A DNA stretch of 41,863 nt. Origin: an uncultured Lentisphaeria bacterium. Its GTDB lineage: Bacteria > Verrucomicrobiota > Lentisphaeria > Victivallales > Victivallaceae. The notes below the pieces were generated by a model, which did no database searches, was not told the origin of the DNA, and worked only from the letters and a program-made list of their open reading frames with translations. Shown in pieces: positions 6,782 to 14,454 of this stretch. Numbering within the stretch: position 1 is the first letter of the stretch; each line of letters opens with the position of its first letter. The position numbers and the translations under genes were made by a program. Location of the stretch: positions 1-41,863 of the forward strand of contig CAIKZE010000249.1 of assembly GCA_903831825.1 (NCBI GenBank). Direction: 5' to 3'.

Positions 6782-8617
6782 ATGGCGAGAATATTAATTG
6801 CAGATGACAGTCTGGTTGTCAGGAAGTCCTATGAAAGCATGCTCACGTTTCTGGGACATGAGGTTATTTCCTGCAAAGACGGCAAGGATACTGTAGCTGC
6901 ATTTGAAACTCAATCTCCGGAACTGCTGATCCTTGACGTCCAGATGCCGGTTATGAACGGTCTTGAAGCCTGTCGTGCAATCCGGCGGCTGCCGAATGGC
7001 ATTTCAGTTCCGATTATTATTGTGTCGGCGCTGGAAGATGAAGATGATATTCTTAAGGGGCTTAACGCCGGAGCAAACGACTACCTGATAAAGCCGGTTA
7101 AAGAGGCGCACCTTATCGCAAAACTGAAAACTTCGCTCGGCATCTCCGCATTACACCGGCAAGATTTCGACCTGGCTAAAAAACGTACTGTATTTGCCGG
7201 GAAATACCGGATTGAAAAAATGCTGGGCTATGGCTCCCATTCTACAGTATTTCAGGTTAGCGATCTTGAAGATAATAACCGCAAATATGCGCTGAAACTG
7301 TTGAAAGAGTCTTTCGCATCGGAAGACATGGTAAAATATTTTATTGCCGAAGCTGAAGTAATCCGCAAAATTGAATCTGAAAATATCCTTAAAATCTACG
7401 ATGTCGGCAAATTCCAGGGCAGAATTTATCTGGTGCTTGAATTTGCGGCAGACGGCGATTTGCAAAAAATTCTGAAACACAAGAAATTGACTGAACTTGA
7501 AGCGTCGAAAATGGCGCATGATATTGTCCGCGGCATTAAAGCGCTGCGCAATAAAAAGATAGTTCATCTTGATATCAAACCAGGCAATATTCTCTTCAGT
7601 AACGGGCAGTATAAACTTGCTGACTTCGGCATGGTTATTCCCAGAAAATCGGCAACCATGCCGCTGAATGCGGAGATATGGGGTACTGCCGGTTATATTT
7701 CGCCGGAATATTTGACTTCTGAAAAGGCTTTGACCTCCAAAAGCGACATATACAGTTTAGGCATAACTTTGTATCAGGCGATCACGGGAGATAATCCTTT
7801 TGATTCAGAGCGGGCTTCGGTCAGCATGTTTCGCCAAGTCAACCTGATCCCCCCATCGCTGCAAAATTATGACAAGAATGTATCGGAGTATTTTTCCGGC
7901 GCAGTTTTTGCCATGCTGGAGAAAGACCCGGAGGAAAGACCGTCGGAAGAAGAGCTGGAGGAAGTTTTCGCCAATTTAATTGAATATAATGAATGCCGCG
8001 AAGACCAGGTAAATGCCACGAAAAAAGCAGCCAGGTCTCAAGAGGCGGTGAATGCCATATCCAATCAACTGTTAGTTGCTGAGGAGGAAGCTGAGGAACT
8101 TCCGGAAACTGAACTTACATTTACTCCGGCGCCGCAAACAAGGCTTGCATCCATCGAAAAACGCCTTGACAAAATGCCGCTTTACAGGCGTCAAACCAAA
8201 AAACTCATCAGATCTCTGAAGCGCAGCGATCCCAGAATATTAGCTTTATCGGCCGCCTTTTTAGTAGTGTCCGCCGCCGCCGGCTGGGCAGGGTATCATG
8301 TTTTTTTCGACAAAGTTCCGGTTGCTGTCATACAAGGGCCAATGACTGCGGTAATCTGCAAAAAGTGCAATTTTCGTGAAGAGCGCAGGGTCAAAGACAT
8401 TGCTGCAATAAAATGCAGAAAATGTGAAGGTCCGGTGGCAATGGCGGAAAAATGTGAGAAATGCAATGCCATATTTGCGTTGCCGGAAATAGCTGGAGCA
8501 GATAAAATGACTCCGGAAGAATACGGTGAAGCTTTTAAGAAAACTTATAAATGTCCTAAGTGCGGCTCCGATGATATATCAGCGGTTCAGTTAACTAAAG
8601 AGGATGATAACTTGTAA
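6782..8617 (+). CDS. Receiver - Ser/Thr kinase - membrane helix - double zinc ribbon protein (copy 1)
   Basis: A 611-residue four-part signalling protein. Receiver domain: acidic D8/D9, phospho-acceptor D52 (LILDVQMP), S82 and K104 (LIKPVK). Hanks-type kinase from about 140: glycine loop GYGSHS, K172, catalytic loop HLDIKPGN with D264, K266 and N269, and DFG at 281-283, so it looks active although the HRD arginine is leucine. A linker leads to one membrane helix (about 486-509), preceded by a basic stretch. The last 100 residues hold four CxxC pairs (CKKC, CRKC, CEKC, CPKC), enough for two zinc ribbons. The ATG at 6782 follows GGAG and aligns with the start of copy 2; a longer frame from 6719 is less likely. 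Confidence 0.88.
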   Translation: MARILIADDSLVVRKSYESMLTFLGHEVISCKDGKDTVAAFETQSPELLILDVQMPVMNGLEACRAIRRLPNGISVPIIIVSALEDEDDILKGLNAGANDYLIKPVKEAHLIAKLKTSLGISALHRQDFDLAKKRTVFAGKYRIEKMLGYGSHSTVFQVSDLEDNNRKYALKLLKESFASEDMVKYFIAEAEVIRKIESENILKIYDVGKFQGRIYLVLEFAADGDLQKILKHKKLTELEASKMAHDIVRGIKALRNKKIVHLDIKPGNILFSNGQYKLADFGMVIPRKSATMPLNAEIWGTAGYISPEYLTSEKALTSKSDIYSLGITLYQAITGDNPFDSERASVSMFRQVNLIPPSLQNYDKNVSEYFSGAVFAMLEKDPEERPSEEELEEVFANLIEYNECREDQVNATKKAARSQEAVNAISNQLLVAEEEAEELPETELTFTPAPQTRLASIEKRLDKMPLYRRQTKKLIRSLKRSDPRILALSAAFLVVSAAAGWAGYHVFFDKVPVAVIQGPMTAVICKKCNFREERRVKDIAAIKCRKCEGPVAMAEKCEKCNAIFALPEIAGADKMTPEEYGEAFKKTYKCPKCGSDDISAVQLTKEDDNL

Positions 8618-8686
8618 TATAAGCGATGAACTGGCGTTAATTATTTTATATAAAAGAAGATTTAAATAAGTTGGGAGAAGCAGAGC

Positions 8687-9613
8687 ATGAGACTATGCTT
8701 GAAACAAAAATCATATTTCACTCTTGTCGAAATGTTTTTAGTGATCTCCATAATAGGAGTCCTGATCGGCATGATGATGCCGGCATTTGCGAAGGCGCAG
8801 ACGCGCGCAAAATATGTCCGCTGGCTGGCCTTCAATGCCCAGAACAATCGCGATCCTGATGCAGTGATCAATTATAATTTTGAGGCCATTGACTTTCAGA
8901 CCAAAGTCAACGGGGTTTATACGCCGACACTGTATAACGGCGCGCTGGGCTGCAATGCTCCCGGCTATGATTCGGCCAATTACAATGGGATTCTGTCCAC
9001 TACGGTCGCTAATCCCAGGACTGCCGCGCTGAATTTACCGCAATGGGTGCCGGGCGGCGGACGCTGGCTGAACTTAAAGAACGCGCTGTCTTTTAACGGC
9101 GGCAACAGTTATGTAGACATTCCAGGGATGAAATGCATAGACTTTGATCCGTCTACTCAGGATTTTACGATATTGATGTGGGTTAATTTCAATGCAGTAA
9201 GAACTGTGCAGTGTCTTTTCGGCAAAAATAACACCCTTACAGGGAACTCGCAATATGACCTCTATTTGAACGGTTCCTTGCGGTCGCGCGTCGGCAATTC
9301 AAGTTTGACCGAAACCATACCGGCGATTCAGCCTTCGACCTGGTACAATATTGCACTGGTCAATAAGGCAAAAGTCGGGGTAAAAATGTATGTAAACGGA
9401 ACTCTGATGACAGGCGGAACTGCGCCTGCGCTTCCATTGAAATATCTGGCAACTCAAGACCTGGTACTTGGAGCTTCGAACAACGGGATTAACGCAAGAG
9501 GCGTCGCGCGGTTTTCCAACTGGTTTTCCGGTTTTATGGACGAGTTTGTATTGTACAATAAAGCATTGTCAGATATAGAAATAATGGGACATTACAGGAT
9601 GGGGATGCCTTAA
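8687..9613 (+). CDS. Prepilin-like protein with LamG (concanavalin-like) domain
   Basis: A 308-residue protein. The N-terminus has a type IV prepilin/pseudopilin signal: a short basic leader, then FTLVEMFLVISIIGVL with +1 F11 and +5 E15, but Tyr at -1 where Gly is usual. After a spacer, residues about 130-305 match a LamG/jelly-roll fold: SFNGGNSYVDIP, FTILMWVNF, STWYNIALV, VKMYVNGTL and GFMDEFVLYNKALS. Such domains bind carbohydrate or protein and are common on surface proteins of Lentisphaerae and Planctomycetes. It should sit in the inner membrane with the LamG domain outside. GGAG precedes the ATG. It lies between two paralogous receiver-kinases, with 69 and 27 bp gaps. Confidence 0.85.
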   Translation: MRLCLKQKSYFTLVEMFLVISIIGVLIGMMMPAFAKAQTRAKYVRWLAFNAQNNRDPDAVINYNFEAIDFQTKVNGVYTPTLYNGALGCNAPGYDSANYNGILSTTVANPRTAALNLPQWVPGGGRWLNLKNALSFNGGNSYVDIPGMKCIDFDPSTQDFTILMWVNFNAVRTVQCLFGKNNTLTGNSQYDLYLNGSLRSRVGNSSLTETIPAIQPSTWYNIALVNKAKVGVKMYVNGTLMTGGTAPALPLKYLATQDLVLGASNNGINARGVARFSNWFSGFMDEFVLYNKALSDIEIMGHYRMGMP

Positions 9614-9640
9614 AAATAACCTTAACAGGAGATAGAGGAT

Positions 9641-11503
9641 ATGGCTAAAATATTAATTGCCGATGACAGTCTGATCGTCAGGAAATCGTATGAGAGCATG
9701 CTTTCTATGATGGGCCATGAGGTAATTTCCTGCAATGACGGAAAAGAAGCTGTAGAATCTTTTCTGGTAACTTCTCCTGAACTGCTGATTCTTGACGTCG
9801 ATATGCCTGTTATGAACGGACTGGATGCCTGCCGTGAAATCAGGAAACATCCGGCCGGCGCTTCCGTTCCAATTATCATTGTATCCGCGCTTGATGAAGA
9901 AAATGACATCCTGGACGGCCTCAATGCGGGAGCCGATGATTATCTGGTAAAACCGGTTAAAGAAGCGCATCTTATCGCAAAATTGAAAACCACGCTGGAT
10001 ATTTCCTCTTTGCATAAGCGTGACTTTGAACTGGTCAGAGAACACATCGTTTTTGATGGGAAGTACCGGGTTGAGAAAATGCTCGGATATGGTTCTCATT
10101 CCGTGGTATTTCTGGTAAATGACACCAAAAACAGTGACAAGAAGTTCGCGTTGAAACTGTTTAGAGATACCGTCATCCCTGATGATATGGTGAAAAGTTA
10201 TATTGACGAAGCCAAAAAATTCAGCAAAATTGATTCCCCTTATGTGCTGAAAATCTATGATATCGGCAAGTATTACGAACGGATTTATCTGGTTCAGGAA
10301 TATGCGGAGGACGCTGATTTACTGAAAGTGCTGAAACACAAGAAATTGAACGAGCTTGAAGCAGCCCAGATGGGACTGGATATTGTTCGCGGAATCAAAA
10401 ATCTTCGCGATAACGGACTGGTTCACCTTGATGTAAACCCCGGGAATATTCTGGTCTCCGGCGGACAATACAAACTTGGCGATTTCGGCATAGTCGTTTC
10501 GCGGAAATCGGCGGAAATGCCGTTAAATGCGGAAAACTGGACCACTACCGGATATATTTCTCCGGAATGCCTGACCATGGAGTTTCCGATCACTTCTAAA
10601 TGCGATATCTACAGCCTGGGCGTGACAATTTACCAGTCTATCACCGGAGACAATCCTTTTTATTCTGACCGCCCCTCTGTCGGGATTTTCCGGCAAATCA
10701 ACCTGGTTCCGCCTTCATTGCGCAATTACGACCAGAATGTTACAGAATATTTTTCAAATGCCGTTCTTGCCATGCTTGAAAAAAATCCGGGGCATCGGCC
10801 TTCTGAAGAAGAGCTTGAGAGCATTTTCTCCAATCTGATCGAATATAATAAATGCCGCCTGCTGCTGTCACAGGTTGATAGAAAGAAAGGCAGCGCCAGA
10901 ATGGTGGAAGACGACCTTGCGGTCCAGACGGCACATAAAAATGATGATTTGATGGAAAGAGATCCTGATCTTCTCCGCGCCAGGATGGTGGTGCTGGACG
11001 ATATTTTTGCCAAAACCACAATCAGCCGTCCGGCAAAGAAAAATGCCGGTCAAATGATTGAAATCGGGAATCTGATTGATTCGCTGAAGTCATTAACCAG
11101 GATGCAATTCAGAATAATTGCCCTTTCGGTGCTGCTGCTGTTCGTCTCTATTGCTGCCGGAGTTGTTGGATATAAGATTTTTACCCACAGCGAGCTGCCG
11201 CCGGCGGTGCTTCAAGGACCGGAAACGACAGTTATCTGTAAAAAATGCAATTTTATGGAAGAACGCCGGATCAAAGATATCAGCCAGGCCAAATGCACAC
11301 GTTGCGGAGGCCAGGTGGCGCCGGCAATGAAATGCCATAAATGCGGTCGTGTATTCGCACTTCCGGAAATCAAAAATATTGAAAAAATGACTCCAGAGGA
11401 ATACAGCAAAGCCACGGAAGAGTACAAATGCCCCAACTGCGGTTCTACTGATTTCGGAGCAGTTCCGATAAGCAGAGAAAAGGACTCTTCTGCCGGGCAG
11501 TAA
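9641..11503 (+). CDS. Receiver - Ser/Thr kinase - membrane helix - double zinc ribbon protein (copy 2)
   Basis: A 620-residue paralogue of the 6782 gene, collinear over its full length. The receiver has D8/D9, D52 (LILDVDMP) and K104. The kinase keeps glycine loop GYGSHS, K172, D264, N269 and the DFG aspartate D281, but its catalytic loop reads HLDVNPGN: the lysine at 266 is asparagine. This may lower or remove phosphotransfer activity. A membrane helix (near 500-525, IIALSVLLLFVSIAAGVVG) is followed by the same four CxxC pairs (CKKC, CTRC, CHKC, CPNC). The ribosome binding site AGGAGATAGAGG precedes the ATG. It is separated from copy 1 only by the LamG gene, so the pair probably arose by tandem duplication. 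Confidence 0.88.
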   Translation: MAKILIADDSLIVRKSYESMLSMMGHEVISCNDGKEAVESFLVTSPELLILDVDMPVMNGLDACREIRKHPAGASVPIIIVSALDEENDILDGLNAGADDYLVKPVKEAHLIAKLKTTLDISSLHKRDFELVREHIVFDGKYRVEKMLGYGSHSVVFLVNDTKNSDKKFALKLFRDTVIPDDMVKSYIDEAKKFSKIDSPYVLKIYDIGKYYERIYLVQEYAEDADLLKVLKHKKLNELEAAQMGLDIVRGIKNLRDNGLVHLDVNPGNILVSGGQYKLGDFGIVVSRKSAEMPLNAENWTTTGYISPECLTMEFPITSKCDIYSLGVTIYQSITGDNPFYSDRPSVGIFRQINLVPPSLRNYDQNVTEYFSNAVLAMLEKNPGHRPSEEELESIFSNLIEYNKCRLLLSQVDRKKGSARMVEDDLAVQTAHKNDDLMERDPDLLRARMVVLDDIFAKTTISRPAKKNAGQMIEIGNLIDSLKSLTRMQFRIIALSVLLLFVSIAAGVVGYKIFTHSELPPAVLQGPETTVICKKCNFMEERRIKDISQAKCTRCGGQVAPAMKCHKCGRVFALPEIKNIEKMTPEEYSKATEEYKCPNCGSTDFGAVPISREKDSSAGQ

Positions 11504-11524
11504 TACACATGGAGACAAGAGAAA

Positions 11525-11938
11525 ATGACCTATGACTTTAAGTGGAAGAATGCTCCGGCGGTTTTGATTGCCGATGACAACATGGTAAACCGGAAAATTA
11601 TGGAGCACTTCCTGCAGCAGTTTGGATGTTCTGTCAAGGCTATCAGTGACGGGGAACAGGCTTTGCAGCAATTTATCTCCAGCAACTGGGATTTAATCTT
11701 TATGGATGTAAATATGCCTGGAATGGATGGCCTGGAGGCGACCGTCAGGATTCGCGAAGTCGAGCGGCAAAACAATCCTCCAAGCCATATTCCGATTGTT
11801 GCTTTGACGGGCGGCATTATGCCGGATGAACAGCGGAAATGTTACGAAGCCGGCATGGATGAAATAATCGCCAAACCGTTGTCTATGGAAAATTTAAGCT
11901 CGGTATTTAAAAATAACCTGTCACATTTGATCCATTAA
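11525..11938 (+). CDS. Stand-alone receiver-domain response regulator
   Basis: A 137-residue protein consisting of one receiver domain with no output domain. It has acidic D17/D18 (LIADDN), phospho-acceptor D61 (FMDVNMPGMDG), T95 (VALTGG) and K117 (IAKPLS). The MDVNMPGMDGLEAT wording is typical of receivers cut from hybrid histidine kinases rather than CheY. The short gap (21 bp) from the receiver-kinase gene and 20 bp to the HPt gene point to one operon. It could pass phosphate to or from the HPt next door. No histidine kinase is encoded in this window. Confidence 0.88.
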   Translation: MTYDFKWKNAPAVLIADDNMVNRKIMEHFLQQFGCSVKAISDGEQALQQFISSNWDLIFMDVNMPGMDGLEATVRIREVERQNNPPSHIPIVALTGGIMPDEQRKCYEAGMDEIIAKPLSMENLSSVFKNNLSHLIH

Positions 11939-11958
11939 ATCATCATGGAGGATTTAAA

Positions 11959-12315
11959 ATGAGCGAAGAGTATATTCCTGAAACCCTGCTGGTTCTGGAC
12001 AAAACAACCGCACTGGAAAATTTTTGCGACAATGCGGAACTGCTGGACGAAATGTTGCAATATTTCGCAGACGGCATAACGGAAAAACTGAAAACCCTCA
12101 AAACGGCAATTGCGGCTAAGGATTATCCCGTATGGATTTCCACTGCTCACCTGATAAAAGGCGAGGCCGCCACACTTTGTCTTCAGCGGATTAATGCTGT
12201 TGCCTTGAAACTCGAACAGGCCGGAAAACATCAGGAGCCTGCCGAGGCCGAAGCAATGCTTGCCGTTATGGAAAAAGAAATGCAGTCCTTTGCTGATATT
12301 CTCCCCAAGAAATAG
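11959..12315 (+). CDS. Stand-alone HPt (histidine phosphotransfer) protein
   Basis: A 118-residue helical protein with the HPt motif TAHLIKGEAATL; H64 is the likely phosphorylated histidine and K67-G68 are the usual helix residues. HPt proteins shuttle phosphate between receivers in a phosphorelay. A clear GGAGG at 11946-11950 sets the start. It is the last gene of the signalling run and is followed by a strong hairpin. Four receiver or HPt modules are encoded between 6782 and 12315, but no histidine kinase, so the donor must come from elsewhere. Confidence 0.85.
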   Translation: MSEEYIPETLLVLDKTTALENFCDNAELLDEMLQYFADGITEKLKTLKTAIAAKDYPVWISTAHLIKGEAATLCLQRINAVALKLEQAGKHQEPAEAEAMLAVMEKEMQSFADILPKK

Positions 12316-12331
12316 CGGTCAATAGCGCGTT

Positions 12332-12377
12332 ATACCGAATCGCAATCTTTACTTGCTTTAAGATTGCGATCCGGTAT
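12332..12377. terminator. Bidirectional hairpin between convergent genes
   Basis: Outer stem ATACCG/CGGTAT (12332-12337 with 12372-12377) and inner 10-bp stem TCGCAATCTT/AAGATTGCGA (12340-12349 with 12360-12369), separated by a symmetric 2-base internal loop, close a 10-base loop. ATTATTT follows on the plus strand. It lies between the HPt and HIT stop codons and could end both transcripts. Confidence 0.75.
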
Positions 12378-12868
12378 TATTTCCAGTTTGCGCGGATGCG
12401 GGCAACTGTTGCCTCAAGCGCTTCTGGAACACATCTGGTATCGCTGATTACCGGCATGAAATTAGTATCCCCGGCCCAGCGCGGCACAATATGCATGTGC
12501 AGATGGTCGGCAATTCCGGCGCCGGCAGCCGTACCGAGATTGAATCCGACATTAAACGCATCCGGGAATATGGTTTTCTGCAGTACTTCTTTTGCCTTTA
12601 CGCACAAATCCATAATTTCATGGCGTTCTTCAACAGTCAATGCGGAAATATCGCCGGTATGGGAATATGGCGCAATCATCAGATGTCCGGAATTGTAAGG
12701 ATAGCGATTCAGAATAACGAATGAAGTGCTTCCGCGAAATATCACCAATTTTTCTTCCGGCCATGCCGGATTAACAGTTTCTTTGCCGCACAAAAAGCAT
12801 CGCGTTTCCTTTTCTCCTGTAATAAACTCGATTCTCCATGGCGCCCACAGCGGTCTGTCATTACTCAT
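12377..12868 (-). CDS. HIT-family nucleotide hydrolase/phosphorylase
   Basis: A histidine-triad protein of about 163 residues. The triad is complete in DHLHMHIVPRW (H122, H124, H126), where the middle-to-last histidines carry nucleotidyl transfer. The N-terminal LWAPWRIEFI segment, the CFLC pair and the extended NxGxAAGAGI stretch resemble the mycobacterial-type Ap4A phosphorylase/hydrolase branch, so a dinucleoside polyphosphate substrate is likely but not proven. I placed the start at 12868 (MSNDRP) because an AAAGGG site precedes it and the 14-residue extension to 12910 does not resemble the family. Confidence 0.88.
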   Translation of the reverse strand: MSNDRPLWAPWRIEFITGEKETRCFLCGKETVNPAWPEEKLVIFRGSTSFVILNRYPYNSGHLMIAPYSHTGDISALTVEERHEIMDLCVKAKEVLQKTIFPDAFNVGFNLGTAAGAGIADHLHMHIVPRWAGDTNFMPVISDTRCVPEALEATVARIRANWK

Positions 12869-13008
12869 TATGCGTATCCCTTTGCTCTTTTCAAAAGACG
12901 GTTTATTCAAAAATCAGCATTTTTTTTCAAAACTGAACCAAAAGTTCTTGCATATTTATACTTCCGGTATATATTTTCAGACTTTTGTTTAATTAAACAC
13001 TATTACTA

Positions 13009-13037
13009 TTGCTTAATTTAATAACTTTAAATATAAC
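13009..13037 (+). promoter_or_regulatory. Candidate promoter of rpmE
   Basis: TTGCTT (13009-13014) and TATAAC (13032-13037) are separated by 17 bp in an AT-rich divergent gap, with a leader of about 20 bases to rpmE. The -10 is good and the -35 weak. Confidence 0.4.
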
Positions 13038-13061
13038 GTTAAAACAAGGTTTAGCAAAAAA

Positions 13062-13271
13062 ATGAAAAAAGATATTCATCCGAAATACGGAAGTACGAAG
13101 ATCATCTGCGCCTGCGGCGAAGTCTGGGAAACCAAATCCACCCGTAATGATATCAAAGTCGGTATCTGCGCCAAGTGTCACCCGTTCTTTACCGGAAAAC
13201 AGAAATTTATTGATACAGCGGGCCGCGTTGAAAGATTCCGTCAGCGCTACGGTATCAAGTCTGAACAATAA
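13062..13271 (+). CDS. rpmE: 50S ribosomal protein L31
   Basis: A 69-residue protein matching L31 along its length: [10 protein letters not shown] at the start and [20 protein letters not shown] near the end. It is the zinc-binding (C+) form, with C16, C18, C36 and C39. It binds the central protuberance of the large ribosomal subunit. The rpmE-prfA order is common in bacteria. A terminator-like hairpin stands between the two genes. Confidence 0.97.
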   Translation: MKKDIHPKYGSTKIICACGEVWETKSTRNDIKVGICAKCHPFFTGKQKFIDTAGRVERFRQRYGIKSEQ

Positions 13272-13281
13272 CTTGATATTC

Positions 13282-13330
13282 ACGCCTGTTAACGCACACT
13301 TTTACAGTGGCTGTTTAACAGGCGTTTTTT
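13282..13330 (+). terminator. Rho-independent terminator after rpmE
   Basis: An 11-bp perfect stem (13282-13292 with 13315-13325, ACGCCTGTTAA) is followed by six T. The 22-base interior can form a small CACT/AGTG inner hairpin. It lies only 20 bp before prfA, so it may act as an attenuator for that gene. Confidence 0.85.
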
Positions 13331-13349
13331 ATTTATACATGAGCTGCCT

Positions 13350-14441
13350 ATGACTCCCCAAGATATCTCCCGATATATAGAATCCAGCAAGTTGCGCTTC
13401 AAAGAACTGGAAAGCAAACTGGCTGATCCCTCAATTTATGCCAATCATCTGGAATTGAAAAAAGTTTCCCGTGAACATCGACGTCTTAGCGGTCTTTTTC
13501 AAAGTTACAACCGCTGGTGCGCGGCGCTGAAAGAACTCGAAGAAAATACAGCGATGATGGCCGAACAGGACGAGGAACTTAAAAGCCTGATCCAGTCAGA
13601 TATTGACTCCCTGAATAATGAAATCGCTTCCCTTGAATCGACTGTCCGTTTTGCGCTTCTTCCGCCGGATCAGAATGACTCCAGGAATATTATCGTTGAA
13701 CTTCGGCCGGCGGCCGGCGGCGAAGAAGCCGCGCTGTTCACCGGAGAGCTTTTCCGGGCATATTCCAAATATGCCGAGCATAAGAACTGGAAAATGGAAA
13801 TCCTCGATATGACAGCCAGTGAACTGGGCGGACTGAAAAGTGTTGCGTTTTCACTGGCCGGGGAAGATGCCTTTGCCCGAATGAAATATGAAAGCGGAGT
13901 GCATCGCGTTCAGCGTATCCCCTCCACCGAATCCGGCGGGCGCGTTCATACTTCAACGATTACTGTAGCAGTTATGGCTGAAGCAGAAGAAGTTGAAATT
14001 GAGATCAGAGCGGAAGATTTGCGGATTGACGTTTATCGTTCATCCGGTCCCGGCGGACAGTGTGTCAATACCACCGACTCCGCCGTGCGCGTCACCCACT
14101 TGCCGACCGGGCTTGCCGTAGCCAGCCAGCAGGAAAAATCCCAGCATCGCAATAAAGAAATCGCGATGCGGATCCTGCGCGCAAGGCTGCTTGAGCGCCA
14201 GCAGCAGGCAGAAGCCGACAAACAAGCCGCCGACAAACGTGCCCAGGTTGGCACCGGCGACCGCAGTGAGCGAATCAGAACCTATAATTTCCCGCAAAAC
14301 CGGGTTACCGACCATCGTTACGGGGTATCTGTTTTCGACCTTCCCACGCTGATGGAAGGCGCACTGGAGCCGCTCTTCGAACAGATTATCAAAGTGGATA
14401 GCGAACGCCGTCTTGAAGCCTTGAATCAGCAGTTGCAATAA
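13350..14441 (+). CDS. prfA: Peptide chain release factor 1
   Basis: Recognises UAA and UAG stop codons and triggers peptide release. The 363-residue length is normal. The stop-recognition tripeptide P-x-T is P191-S192-T193, which marks RF1 rather than RF2 (SPF). The universal GGQ is G235-G236-Q237 in SSGPGGQCVNTTDSAVR. The ATG at 13350 has no good ribosome binding site and lies directly after the rpmE terminator, which suggests weak or read-through expression. The methyltransferase gene prmC, often next to prfA, is not here; the next gene is convergent. Confidence 0.96.
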   Translation: MTPQDISRYIESSKLRFKELESKLADPSIYANHLELKKVSREHRRLSGLFQSYNRWCAALKELEENTAMMAEQDEELKSLIQSDIDSLNNEIASLESTVRFALLPPDQNDSRNIIVELRPAAGGEEAALFTGELFRAYSKYAEHKNWKMEILDMTASELGGLKSVAFSLAGEDAFARMKYESGVHRVQRIPSTESGGRVHTSTITVAVMAEAEEVEIEIRAEDLRIDVYRSSGPGGQCVNTTDSAVRVTHLPTGLAVASQQEKSQHRNKEIAMRILRARLLERQQQAEADKQAADKRAQVGTGDRSERIRTYNFPQNRVTDHRYGVSVFDLPTLMEGALEPLFEQIIKVDSERRLEALNQQLQ

Positions 14442-14454
14442 AACATTAGACCGA

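Noticed and set aside
12869-12910. 14-residue N-terminal extension of the HIT protein
   Set aside because: It has no family resemblance, and the ATG at 12868 has its own AAAGGG site.
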